Shown here: positions 36,374 through 44,692 of the stretch, in pieces
Position numbering within the stretch: the stretch's first letter is position 1
Layout of the letters: each line of letters starts with the position of its first letter
DNA from: an uncultured Acidobacteriia bacterium
GTDB taxonomy: Bacteria; Acidobacteriota; Terriglobia; Bryobacterales; Bryobacteraceae
Assembly: GCA_903851195.1 (NCBI GenBank)
Contig: CAINNJ010000004.1
Span: 372,001 to 436,000, forward strand
Reading direction: 5' to 3'
Length of the DNA stretch: 64,000 nucleotides
Position numbers and translations under genes: made by a program
The notes under the pieces: model-generated
The model's database searches: none
The model's input: only the letters and a program-made list of their open reading frames with translations
What the model was told of the DNA's origin: nothing

Positions 36374-37195
36374 ATGAAGAGCGTGACGGACACCCCCATG
36401 ACTCCCACGCCGGCTCACCTCCCACCCCCGCTGTCCCCCCCGATTTCCGAGGAGGCAGATCCCGCGGAACGGACACAAAGCGAACGAGACCGGCTGGTCC
36501 TGAAGAACCTGCCCCTCGTCCGCGCCATTGCCGTCCGGGTCTATGAAAACCTTCCCGTGCATGTCGAACTCGACGATCTGGTTCACGCGGGCATACTCGG
36601 CCTGTTCGACGCCGCGCTCAAGTACGACGACAACAAACAGGTCACCTTTCAGAGCTATGCCAAACACCGCATCAAAGGCGCGATTCTCGACAGCCTTCGC
36701 GACATGGACTGGGCGTCCCGCGACCTTCGCAAGCGGCACAAACGTCTCGAAGAGATTACCCGCGAACTGGCCGCCGCGATGGAACGAAATCCAACCGAAC
36801 AGGAAATTGCCGAAAAAATGGGAATGGATGTCACGCGATGGCGTCAGGTCGCGGTCGAACTTCGCATGGTCGGCCTGCTTTCCGCTTCCAGCCGCTCGCC
36901 GGAAAACGAAAATCAGAGCGTTCCCGAATTCCCCGCCAACGACGACCTGAACCCCGATGTTCTGACCGGACAGCGGGAGGTGCAGACCGTCCTCGCGGCC
37001 GCCATGAAAAGCCTGCCGGAACGATACCAGGCCGTGATCCGGCACTATTACGAAGGAGGAAAAACGATGCGGGAGATTGGTGATGCGCTGGGAATCAACG
37101 AGAGCCGGGTTTCACAAATACACCGGGCGGCTTTGGAAAGGATGAACCAGACCCTGAAGGCTGCGGGAATTCACTCCGCGGACAACCTGCTCTAG
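36374..37195 (+). CDS. fliA: FliA/WhiG-type sigma-28 family RNA polymerase sigma factor
   Basis: The 273-residue protein has an unstructured Pro-rich N-terminus of about 30 residues, then sigma regions 2 (NLPLVRAIAVRVYENLP, ELDDLVHAGILGLFDAALKYD, FQSYAKHRIKGAILDSLRDMDW), 3 (LEEITRELAAAMERNPTEQE) and 4 (ERYQAVIRHYYEGGKTMREI, SRVSQIHRAALERM). SLRDMDWASRDLRKR is the hallmark of the FliA group. It likely directs late flagellar or motility genes such as the motAB pair at 13.9-15.6 kb. No anti-sigma FlgM is adjacent. ATG 36374 is used; ATG 36398 is an alternative. Confidence 0.9.
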   Translation: MKSVTDTPMTPTPAHLPPPLSPPISEEADPAERTQSERDRLVLKNLPLVRAIAVRVYENLPVHVELDDLVHAGILGLFDAALKYDDNKQVTFQSYAKHRIKGAILDSLRDMDWASRDLRKRHKRLEEITRELAAAMERNPTEQEIAEKMGMDVTRWRQVAVELRMVGLLSASSRSPENENQSVPEFPANDDLNPDVLTGQREVQTVLAAAMKSLPERYQAVIRHYYEGGKTMREIGDALGINESRVSQIHRAALERMNQTLKAAGIHSADNLL

Positions 37196-37216
37196 CAAAT
37201 CTCTTTGGCAAATTTT

Positions 37217-37292
37217 TGGTGGACGGAAAGGGATTCGAACCCTCGACCCCCGCGATGCGAACGCGGTGCTCTCCCAACTGAGCTATCCGCCC
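37217..37292 (-). tRNA. tRNA-Ala (anticodon CGC)
   Basis: The minus strand folds as a complete cloverleaf. The acceptor GGGCGGA pairs with TCCGTCC and contains the G3-U70 wobble that specifies alanine. The D-arm is AGCTCAGTTGGGAGAGC, the anticodon stem is CCGCG/CGCGG with loop TTCGCAT giving anticodon CGC, and the T-arm has GGTTCGAATCC. The 3' CCA is encoded (TGGT at 37217-37220 on +). Confidence 0.97.
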
Positions 37293-37322
37293 ACTCGTGC
37301 GCGAACAATTACAATATAACAG

Positions 37323-38087
37323 ATGATCATCACTGAAGACGATTCCGGTTTGCCGCTGCCTGCCGCAGGCGGAAAAGCCACCGTGGCGAACCGGGTCGCA
37401 GGGCACGCGCCGTCGGCCGCACCAGACCCCGTACTGGTGGAAAAAATGCGCCGCGAATGGGACACCCGCGCCAAAGAAAACGCCCGCTACTATGTAGCCA
37501 CAGCGCAGCAGAACTGGACCGATGAGGAGTATTTTGAGTCAGGACGCCAGAACGTCTATCACGAGATTCTGACGGACATGGGGAACGTCTGTCAGGGCAA
37601 AGACCCGAAGCAGATGAAGGTTCTCGAAATCGGCTGCGGCTCCGGCCGGATCACCCGCGCCCTTGCGGACGTTTTCGGTACTGTTTACGCCGTCGATATC
37701 AGCGGTGAAATGATTCGGCAGGCCAAAGAAGCGCTGCGGGACCGGCCCAACGCCGCGGTGTTTCAAAACAGCGGGGCGGATCTGCAGGTGCTCGGCGACA
37801 TCCAGGTGGATTTCGCCTTCTCCTACATCGTCTTTCAGCACATCCCCAGCCGTGAGGTGATTCAGAGCTACGTCCGGGACGTCTTCCGACTGCTCCGTCC
37901 GGGCGGCCTCTTCAAATTTCAGGTGCAGGGCGACGACTCTCTGATGACCGCGCCGGAAGACACCTGGCTAGGTGTGCCTTTTTCCGACGCCGACGCCGTG
38001 GCGCTGGCCGAAAGCTGCGGCTTCGAACCCCGTCACCGCCACGGCGCGGGAACGCAGTACTTCTGGCTGTGGTTTTTTAAACCGTAA
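37323..38087 (+). CDS. SAM-dependent class I methyltransferase
   Basis: The 254-residue protein has a Rossmann methyltransferase core: motif I VLEIGCGSGRITRAL (about 100-114), the acidic end of strand 2 in VYAVDISGEMIRQA, motif II-like DFAFSYIVFQHIPS and motif III LRPGGLFKFQVQG. The first 40 residues are low-complexity. It has no membrane segment. The substrate cannot be inferred; it resembles the general ubiE-like small-molecule or lipid group. It begins 31 bp from the divergent tRNA-Ala gene. Confidence 0.9.
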   Translation: MIITEDDSGLPLPAAGGKATVANRVAGHAPSAAPDPVLVEKMRREWDTRAKENARYYVATAQQNWTDEEYFESGRQNVYHEILTDMGNVCQGKDPKQMKVLEIGCGSGRITRALADVFGTVYAVDISGEMIRQAKEALRDRPNAAVFQNSGADLQVLGDIQVDFAFSYIVFQHIPSREVIQSYVRDVFRLLRPGGLFKFQVQGDDSLMTAPEDTWLGVPFSDADAVALAESCGFEPRHRHGAGTQYFWLWFFKP

Positions 38088-38153
38088 AACGCCCGCAACG
38101 GAGCGAATCGGCCGGAGAAACGCCATGGGCGCCCTCTCCGGCCTCCGGCGACT

Positions 38154-38471
38154 CTAGCTTTCGCGATCCTGTCCGCCGGCGGCCCCGTTCACATGGAACG
38201 CGGTCGACGTCGCGTCGGGTGCGCCTTCGGATGTTCCCGCCGCGTCCGCGCTCCGGCGCCTGGCCCAGTAGCGCTTCATCCGCTCGGACACGTCCTGCCG
38301 CGCCTGAGGATCCATGGACTTGCGCCCTGGCCTCTTCGCCCCCGCGCGCGCCGGTTTCCCCGCCTTCCGGCGACCCGCGCCCGCCGCACCGCCGGCATCC
38401 AGCGACTGGATGATCCGGTCGATGCGGTTTCTCTCCGCAATCAGAGTGTCGATTATGCTGTATAAGTCCAT
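38154..38471 (-). CDS. Small basic protein with coiled N-terminus and Lys/Arg-rich tail
   Basis: The 105-residue protein begins with a helical segment (DLYSIIDTLIAERNRIDRIIQSL). An Ala/Gly/Lys/Arg-rich linker (RRKAGKPARAGAKRPGRK) and the motif ARQDVSERMKRYWARRR follow. The latter resembles the MSAEARARISEAQKKRWAKR pattern of small acidobacterial nucleoid-like proteins. The histone-H1-like composition suggests DNA binding; this is inference. It lies 22 nt upstream of tatC on the same strand, at the head of no clear operon. Confidence 0.6.
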   Translation of the reverse strand: MDLYSIIDTLIAERNRIDRIIQSLDAGGAAGAGRRKAGKPARAGAKRPGRKSMDPQARQDVSERMKRYWARRRSADAAGTSEGAPDATSTAFHVNGAAGGQDRES

Positions 38472-38493
38472 CGGCTTTACTTACCCGCGCACA

Positions 38494-39681
38494 TCATTTC
38501 AGAAAATACGGCCATCGCGGCACGAAATGATAACCATAGTATCGCGCGCCGAGCGCCGTCAGCACACTCAAAATGAAGATTACAATCGCCACCCAGGTAA
38601 AGAAGGTCTTCCACGGGAATCTGCGTTTCTCGCGCCGCAGCACCAGCAGGTAGCCGGCGAAGATTCCGACGTAGAACAGCACGATCATCGGCGTCGCGAA
38701 CAGCGCCAGATTGAACACATCGCCCGTCGGCGTGATGAACGCCGCCAGAATCACGATGGCCAGAATGGCATACCGGCTGTGCCGCACCAGAAACGACGGA
38801 CTCACCACGTGCAGCAGCGTCAGCAGGAAAATCAGAATCGGAATTTCGAAAACCACGCCCACGCCGAGCATCACGTCGACAAACACGTCGTAGTACTCTG
38901 TCAGGCTGATGCCGGGTTCCACGCCTTTTCCCAGCCCCATGCTCAGCAGAAACTCGAGCCCGAACCGAAACGCGATGAAATACGCGAAAAATCCGCCCGC
39001 GACAAACAAACCGGCGCTCGAAACCACGAACGGAACCGCGTACCGTTTTTCCTTTTTGTACAAACCGGGTGAAATGAACGCCCAAACCTGATACAGCACC
39101 CATGGCGAGGACAGGAAAATGGAAAACAGCAGCGGAATCTTCATCCACATGATCTGGAAGCCGTCCATGGGCGAGATCATGCGCAGCACCGGAGGATTCA
39201 CATGCAGGTTCGTCAGCACCGTCGTTGCCGGCGCCCGCACGAAATCCCACAGCTGATCGCTGAACAGCAAACAAAGGACAAACGAGACGCCGATCCCGCC
39301 CAGCGCCAGAATCAGCCGCTTCCGGAGTTCCTCGAGATGCTCGAGGAAACTCATCCGCGCCATGCCCTCTTCGTCGTCCTCCTCGGAAGGCGGCTCCGGC
39401 GGCTTTGGCGGAACCCCCGAACCTCCGGCGGACGTAACCGGCGTGGACCCGGAAACCGGCGGAGCCGCCGTCACGGCACTTCCCTGGTAACCGCCCCCCG
39501 CGTGACCGGACGACGACCAGTCGTCCGCATACGAATGCGCCCCCTCCGTGATCACGTCGCCCGTGACCTCGTGAAAACGCTCTTCATGAACGCCGTGGCT
39601 CCCGGAATGAGGTTCCGGAGCGGAAGGCACAACTTCGCTGACGGGAGTCGGGGCTCCCTGCGGTTCGTCGGGAAATGCCAT
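38494..39681 (-). CDS. tatC: Sec-independent translocase TatC with long N-terminal extension
   Basis: ATG 39681 gives 395 residues. The conserved TatC begins only at about residue 112 (MSFLEHLEELRKRL), so about 110 extra residues precede it. They are rich in Pro, Gly, His, Ser and acids and show no known domain. The body has six transmembrane helices, the ISPMDGFQIMWMK first periplasmic loop, the WAFISPGLYKKEKR cytoplasmic loop that receives the twin-arginine signal, and FITPTGDVFNLALFATPM. It forms the receptor core of the Tat system with the TatA-family protein encoded 10 nt upstream. Confidence 0.94.
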   Translation of the reverse strand: MAFPDEPQGAPTPVSEVVPSAPEPHSGSHGVHEERFHEVTGDVITEGAHSYADDWSSSGHAGGGYQGSAVTAAPPVSGSTPVTSAGGSGVPPKPPEPPSEEDDEEGMARMSFLEHLEELRKRLILALGGIGVSFVLCLLFSDQLWDFVRAPATTVLTNLHVNPPVLRMISPMDGFQIMWMKIPLLFSIFLSSPWVLYQVWAFISPGLYKKEKRYAVPFVVSSAGLFVAGGFFAYFIAFRFGLEFLLSMGLGKGVEPGISLTEYYDVFVDVMLGVGVVFEIPILIFLLTLLHVVSPSFLVRHSRYAILAIVILAAFITPTGDVFNLALFATPMIVLFYVGIFAGYLLVLRREKRRFPWKTFFTWVAIVIFILSVLTALGARYYGYHFVPRWPYFLK

Positions 39682-39691
39682 GGGCTGCTTT

Positions 39692-40222
39692 TTAGCTGTT
39701 AACCGGCTTCTCGGTGGCCCCCGGGTGCGCCTCATGCGAAGTCTCATGAGAAACAGCCGGGTGACCGGGTTCTGTATGCCCGCCCGCGGCGTGCGTTTCC
39801 GAAACCGAGCCATAATCTGCATGCCCGGCATCGTAATGCCCGTTCGCGATCGTGCCGGCTGCCGATTCAATTTGAAGCGGAGCCGTTGACCCAGCGCCCA
39901 GAGTTGCGGATGCACCGGTTGTCGTCGTGTTGGTTACGGTGGAATCGTACGACCCGTCGTAGTAAGACGAATCGTGTGAGGAATAGTCGTAGTTGTAGCT
40001 GTCCGGCTGATAGCTGGTCGCTGTCAACTCCTTGATTCCGGTTTCCCGCTCCAGGTTGATCATCTCGCGATCGAAAGTGGCCTTCAGCTCACTTTGCGCG
40101 CGCCGGAACTCGGTCATCGCCTTCCCCAGCGTCCGGCCCAGTTTTGGCAATTCCTTCGGGCCAAAAAGAACCAGCGCGAGAATGAAGATGAACACGATTT
40201 CCTGTGGACCTAGCGGACCCAT
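39692..40222 (-). CDS. tatA: TatA/TatB-family translocase subunit with long acidic/His-rich tail
   Basis: The 176-residue protein starts with the short TatA/B membrane helix (QEIVFIFILALVLFGPKELPKLG) and the amphipathic helix (RTLGKAMTEFRRAQSELKATFD). FGPKELP is the hinge. The remaining 110 residues are low-complexity: a Tyr/Asp/Ser part (SYNYDYSSHDSSYYDGSYDS), a Thr run, then His/Gly/Glu. It is not obviously TatA or TatB, and may do both jobs as in organisms with one such gene. It is 10 nt upstream of tatC on the same strand. Confidence 0.9.
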   Translation of the reverse strand: MGPLGPQEIVFIFILALVLFGPKELPKLGRTLGKAMTEFRRAQSELKATFDREMINLERETGIKELTATSYQPDSYNYDYSSHDSSYYDGSYDSTVTNTTTTGASATLGAGSTAPLQIESAAGTIANGHYDAGHADYGSVSETHAAGGHTEPGHPAVSHETSHEAHPGATEKPVNS

Positions 40223-40284
40223 GTAAAAGGATTACCCTCCGTTCCATATTGTAAGCCAGGCGGATGCCGCGAATCCGGCGGCGC

Positions 40285-40584
40285 TCAATCGGACGGCGGA
40301 AGTTGCGCCAACTCCCGCGAGCTCGCCTCGGGCGGCGCGGGCACATAACCGTTCTCCTCCATCGCCGCAATCGCCCTCTCGCGCGCCGCGGGTAAGACAT
40401 AAAAGAAGGCGCCCACGCGCGTCCGGCGAAAGATCACGCCCCCGTAATACTCGTCCGCCTCCACCCCGTAATCCACCCCCGCCCCGTCCAGAATCGACTC
40501 CAGCCGCGTGGCATCCTGGAGCCGTTTCGCAATGAAAATCAGCTGCGGCTCCCCGCCCTCGAAATAGTACGCGTCTTTTTTCAT
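40285..40584 (-). CDS. DUF2007-like small protein
   Basis: ATG 40584 gives 99 residues (MKKDAYYFEGGEPQLIFIAK); the longer frame upstream is antisense to dprA. The protein has a ferredoxin-like alpha/beta pattern of DUF2007 (putative signal-transducing): LIFIAKRLQDATRLESILDGAGVDYGV, GGVIFRRTRVGAFFYVLPAARERAIAAM. The family is often found beside regulatory proteins and lacks a firm function. It diverges from dprA; the two starts are only about 40 bp apart. Confidence 0.72.
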   Translation of the reverse strand: MKKDAYYFEGGEPQLIFIAKRLQDATRLESILDGAGVDYGVEADEYYGGVIFRRTRVGAFFYVLPAARERAIAAMEENGYVPAPPEASSRELAQLPPSD

Positions 40585-40621
40585 GAGAATCGGCCCCGTA
40601 TCCACAACTATGTTACCGACC

Positions 40622-41857
40622 ATGGCCACCTCACTGACGAGACACTCCGCCCCGCTCACCGACGAAGAAGAACTGTACTGGCTCGCACTTCGCCTGGTTC
40701 CCGGACTCGGCGCCCGCCGATCGAACCTCCTCCTCCAGCGCTTCAAAACACCCCAGGCAATCTTCCGCGCCTCCGCCAGTGAACTGGAAGGCGCCGGCAT
40801 GAGCGGCGCCCTCGCCCGGTCGGTCGCGAGCGGCTGCAGCTTCGAGGAAGCCGCCAGCCAGCAGCAACTCGTCCGAAGCGCCGGAGCCCACGTCATTCCC
40901 CTGGGCGACAGCCGCTACCCGGAACCCCTGCGCACCATCTACGACCCGCCGCCCGTGCTCTTCGCCCGCGGCCGCCTCGAACTCCTCGCCTCCGTCGCGA
41001 TCGCCGTGGTCGGCACCCGGCGCGCCACGCCCTACGGCATCGCCGCCGCCGAACGGCTCTCCGGCGACCTTGCCCGCGCGGGCCTGACCATCGTCTCCGG
41101 CATGGCGCGCGGCATCGACACCGCCGCCCACCGCGCCAGCCTCGCCGCGGGCGGCGCCACCATCGCCGTGCTCGGCTGCGGCGTCGACGTCGTCTATCCC
41201 TCGGAAAATAAGCGACTCGCCGCCGAAATCGCTTCGAGCGGCCTTATCCTCTCCGAATTCCCGATGACCGGCGTCGCCTTCCCCCAGAACTTCCCCATCC
41301 GCAACCGCGTCATCAGCGGCCTGAGCTGCGGACTCCTGGTCGTCGAAGGCGCCCAGTACAGCGGCTCCGCCATCACCGCGCGCCTCGCCATGGACCAGGG
41401 CCGCGAAGTCTTCGCCGTCCCCGGCAACATCACCTCTAAAATGAGCTGGAGCCCCAACCTCCTCATCAAACAGGGCGCGAAACTGGTGCAGGACTGGAAC
41501 GACGTGGTGGTCGAACTCCCCGCCGCGGTGCAGCGCCGGCTCATCGACGAAGGCCGTGAACGCCTGATAAATCAGGGACTTGGAACCGCTTCCTCAGGCC
41601 CCGCCGAAACCCGCCCTGAAACTTCCGGCAACAACCCCGCATCAGATCCAGCCGTACAGAATTTACCCCCGGCACAAGCCCGGGCCGCCCGGCAAGTCCT
41701 CGAAAAACTCCGGGTCGACGCCGCCATTCAGCTGGACACACTGGTCGAATCCATCGACGACATGTCGCCCTCCGAGATCATCGCGGCGCTGTTCGAACTG
41801 GAGATCCTCGGGCTGGTTCGCCAACAACCTGGCAGGAACTTTGTTAAAGTGTGGTAG
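40622..41857 (+). CDS. dprA: DNA-processing protein DprA
   Basis: ATG 40622 gives 411 residues; in-frame ATGs at 40583 and 40610 are alternatives. The SAM-like N-terminus (LALRLVPGLGARR) is followed by the extended Rossmann domain with AVVGTRRATPYG, SGMARGIDTAAHRASL, LGCGVDVVYPSENKRL, SEFPMTGVAFPQNFPIRNRVISGL and EVFAVPGNI. The C-terminal winged helix (about 345-411) has LDTLVESIDDMSPSEIIAALFELE. By family knowledge it loads RecA on incoming single-stranded DNA in natural transformation. It is 105 bp upstream of topA, a common neighbour. Confidence 0.96.
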   Translation: MATSLTRHSAPLTDEEELYWLALRLVPGLGARRSNLLLQRFKTPQAIFRASASELEGAGMSGALARSVASGCSFEEAASQQQLVRSAGAHVIPLGDSRYPEPLRTIYDPPPVLFARGRLELLASVAIAVVGTRRATPYGIAAAERLSGDLARAGLTIVSGMARGIDTAAHRASLAAGGATIAVLGCGVDVVYPSENKRLAAEIASSGLILSEFPMTGVAFPQNFPIRNRVISGLSCGLLVVEGAQYSGSAITARLAMDQGREVFAVPGNITSKMSWSPNLLIKQGAKLVQDWNDVVVELPAAVQRRLIDEGRERLINQGLGTASSGPAETRPETSGNNPASDPAVQNLPPAQARAARQVLEKLRVDAAIQLDTLVESIDDMSPSEIIAALFELEILGLVRQQPGRNFVKVW

Positions 41858-41962
41858 CCAGATCAGCCGGTCTTCCGGTCGGCCGGTCTCGTGCAGGTTG
41901 GCCGGTCCGGATACGGTTTGCCGTGGAAGGTAGTTTATTCTGGGAAAGCATTTAATAAGGAT

Positions 41963-44422
41963 ATGGCAAAAGCTCTGGTAATCGTCGAGTCACCGGCGAA
42001 GGCAAAGACAATCAACAAGTACCTGGGGAAGAACTTCATCGTGAAGGCTTCGCTCGGCCACATCAAGGATCTTCCGAAAAAAGATCTCGCGGTGGACGTG
42101 GAAGACGGCTTCAGACCGAAATACGAAGTCATCGAAGGCAAGAAGAAGCTGATCCAGGAGCTGAAGGACGCAGCGAAAAAAGTCGATGCCATCTACCTCG
42201 CGGCCGATCCCGATCGCGAAGGCGAAGCGATCTGCTGGCACCTCCAGGAAGAACTGAAGTCGAAGAAAACCCTCGAACAGGGCGCGCCGCAGATCTTCCG
42301 CGTCATGTTCAACGAAATCACGAAGAAGTCCATCGAGAAGGCCTTCGAGAAGCCCACGGTCGTCAACATCAATCTGGTGGACGCCCAGCAGGCTCGCCGC
42401 GTCCTCGACCGCCTCGTGGGTTACAAAATCTCGCCGCTTCTCTGGGACAAAGTGCGCCGCGGCCTCTCCGCCGGCCGCGTCCAGACCGTCGCCGTCCGCG
42501 TCATCGTCGACCGGGAGCGCGAAGTCCGCGCCTTCGTCAAACAGGAATACTGGACCCTCGACGTCAACCTCGCGGCAAAGAAGACCCCCTACTTCGACGC
42601 CCGCCTGAGCCGCAAAGGCGAAGACACGCCGGAAATCCCGGATCAGACCTCCGCCGACACCATCGTCGCGGATCTCGAAGGCGCCAGGTTCATCGTCCGC
42701 TCCGTGGGCACGAAAGAGAAGAAACGCAACCCTGTCGCGCCCTTCATCACCTCCACCCTGCAGCAGGATTCCTCCCGCAAGCTGCGCTTCAGCGTCAAGC
42801 GCACCATGATGCTCGCCCAGCAGCTTTATGAAGGTGTCGAAGTCGGAGCCGAAGGCTCCGTCGGTCTCATCACTTATATGCGTACCGATTCCACGCGTAT
42901 CGGCGAAGAAGCCCTCACCGAAGTCCGCGAGTTCATCGGTTCCAAATATGGACCGCAGTACGTCCCCGCGTCCCCCAACGTTTATAAATCGAAGAAGGAC
43001 GCCCAGGACGCCCACGAAGCCATCCGCCCCACCTCCGCTCTCCGCACCCCGGACGACGTCGCGCCGTTTCTCGCCGAAGATCAGCTCAAGCTCTATCGCC
43101 TCATCTGGATGCGCTTTATCGCCTCCCAGATGAACCCCGCGCTGCTCGACCAGACCACCATCGATGTCACGGCGGCCGGCGTCAGCGCCGCCGAATACAC
43201 CTTCCGCGCCACCGGTTCCGTCCTCAAATTCGACGGCTTCCTCACCGTCTACGAAGAAGGCAAAGACCAGAAGGACGAAGAAGACGAAGAGCTCAAACAC
43301 AAGCTGCCGGCGGTCACCGCGGGCGAAGAACTGAAACTCCGCGCCCTCAAGCCGGAACAGCACTTCACCGAGCCGCCCCCGCGCTACACCGAAGCCACGC
43401 TCGTCAAAAAGCTGGAAGCCGACGGCGTCGGTCGCCCCTCCACCTACGCGTCCATCCTCTCCACCATTCAGGAACGCGAGTACGTCACCAAAGAAGGCGG
43501 CAAGTTCAAGCCCACCGAACTCGGCATGGTGGTGACGGACCTGCTGCTCGAAAGCTTCGCCGACATCTTCGACGTCCGTTACACCGCCCGCATGGAAGGT
43601 GAACTCGACGAGATCGAAGACGGCAAGCTCGACTGGCGCGATGCCATGGGCGACTTCTACGAGCGCTTCACCAAAGATCTCACCAACGCCGAAACCCACA
43701 TGACCAACATCAAGCGGATGGAAAAACCCACCGACTTGCTGTGCGACAAATGCGGAAAGCCCCTGGTCATCAAATGGGGCAAACACGGCAGCTTCCTCGC
43801 CTGCACCGGCTATCCGGAATGCACCTACACCCGTGAACTGACCGTCGATCTGCCCGACATCGACAATGCCGATCTCACCGAACAGGGCGATGAGGAGTAT
43901 TGCCAGAACTGCGGACGCCCAATGGTTCTCAAAAAGGGCCGCTTCGGCACCTTCTTCGCCTGTTCCGGCTATCCCGACTGCAAGACCACCAAGCAGATCG
44001 GTGGCGCGCAGAAAAAGGCCGACGTCATCCTCGACGAGAAGTGCCCGCAGTGCTCCAGCAACCTGGTGCAGAAGTCCGGCCGTTTCGGCGAGTTCACCGC
44101 CTGCAGCAACTACCCGGAATGCAAATACGTCAAGCAGAAGACCATCGGCGTGAAATGTCCGGAATGCTCCGAAGGTGACGTGGTCGAACGCCGCTCCAAA
44201 CGCGGCAAGACCTTCTACGGCTGCCATCGCTACCCGGACTGCGATTTCGTCGCCTGGGCCAGGCCGGTCGCCGAAACCTGCCCGGAATGCGGCAGCGCTT
44301 ATCTCACCGAAAAGTACCTCAAGGCCGGGGCCTTCCTCCAGTGCCCCGCCGCGGGCTGCAAATACAAGCGTGAGATGACGCCGGCAGAACAGCCGGCCGA
44401 ACCGGAACCCGTCACCGCCTGA
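41963..44422 (+). CDS. topA: DNA topoisomerase I
   Basis: ATG 41963 (MAKALVIVESPAKAKTINKY) after AAGG gives 819 residues; the open frame to 41891 is not used. It is a type IA topoisomerase that relaxes negative supercoils. The Toprim domain has IVESPAKAKTI and AADPDREGEAICWHL. The strand-cleaving tyrosine is Tyr305 in LITYMRTDSTRIG. The central clamp follows. Five C-terminal zinc ribbons start CDKCGKPLV, CQNCGRPMV, CPQCSSNLV, CPECSEGDV and CPECGSAYL, so the tail is longer than in E. coli. A clear intrinsic terminator follows 18 nt after the stop. Confidence 0.97.
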   Translation: MAKALVIVESPAKAKTINKYLGKNFIVKASLGHIKDLPKKDLAVDVEDGFRPKYEVIEGKKKLIQELKDAAKKVDAIYLAADPDREGEAICWHLQEELKSKKTLEQGAPQIFRVMFNEITKKSIEKAFEKPTVVNINLVDAQQARRVLDRLVGYKISPLLWDKVRRGLSAGRVQTVAVRVIVDREREVRAFVKQEYWTLDVNLAAKKTPYFDARLSRKGEDTPEIPDQTSADTIVADLEGARFIVRSVGTKEKKRNPVAPFITSTLQQDSSRKLRFSVKRTMMLAQQLYEGVEVGAEGSVGLITYMRTDSTRIGEEALTEVREFIGSKYGPQYVPASPNVYKSKKDAQDAHEAIRPTSALRTPDDVAPFLAEDQLKLYRLIWMRFIASQMNPALLDQTTIDVTAAGVSAAEYTFRATGSVLKFDGFLTVYEEGKDQKDEEDEELKHKLPAVTAGEELKLRALKPEQHFTEPPPRYTEATLVKKLEADGVGRPSTYASILSTIQEREYVTKEGGKFKPTELGMVVTDLLLESFADIFDVRYTARMEGELDEIEDGKLDWRDAMGDFYERFTKDLTNAETHMTNIKRMEKPTDLLCDKCGKPLVIKWGKHGSFLACTGYPECTYTRELTVDLPDIDNADLTEQGDEEYCQNCGRPMVLKKGRFGTFFACSGYPDCKTTKQIGGAQKKADVILDEKCPQCSSNLVQKSGRFGEFTACSNYPECKYVKQKTIGVKCPECSEGDVVERRSKRGKTFYGCHRYPDCDFVAWARPVAETCPECGSAYLTEKYLKAGAFLQCPAAGCKYKREMTPAEQPAEPEPVTA

Positions 44423-44440
44423 TTCTTACTCCAGCCGGAA

Positions 44441-44466
44441 AAAAAGCCGCCGCAAGGCGGCTTTTT
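44441..44466 (+). terminator. Intrinsic terminator of topA
   Basis: AAAAAGCCGCC (44441-44451), loop GCAA, GGCGGCTTTTT (44456-44466): an 11-bp stem with a T-run, 18 nt after the topA stop. It may act on both strands. Confidence 0.92.
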
Positions 44467-44692
44467 CCATTACTGACCTTAGCCACCGGATTTCTTTTTC
44501 CTGAGCTGTAACGCCGAGCCCGTTCCGGTCACTAACCTCTTTCCCCTCCATATCTTCCCGGTACTATCCCCCCAAAACTCTCCGTATTTTTCCTGTCCAA
44601 AAAAACCTGAGAAAATTAGCCCTCTCCACTTACTCTTGTAAGTGAATACACACCGTGACGTTTGCACGGGACCAGGAGATTATCAACCCAAC
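44467..44692. other. Intergenic leader of the molybdopterin-binding gene
   Basis: This stretch is AT-richer than average and has no gene. It includes the perfect hairpin or operator CACTTAC-TCTT-GTAAGTG at 44627-44644, about 48 bp before the next start codon, placed like a repressor site. AGGAG lies 13 nt upstream of the ATG at 44693. No clear promoter was fixed. Confidence 0.4.

Noticed and set aside
41990-44227. 745-codon minus frame over topA
   Set aside because: Mirror of topA codon bias; topA has all family motifs and zinc ribbons.
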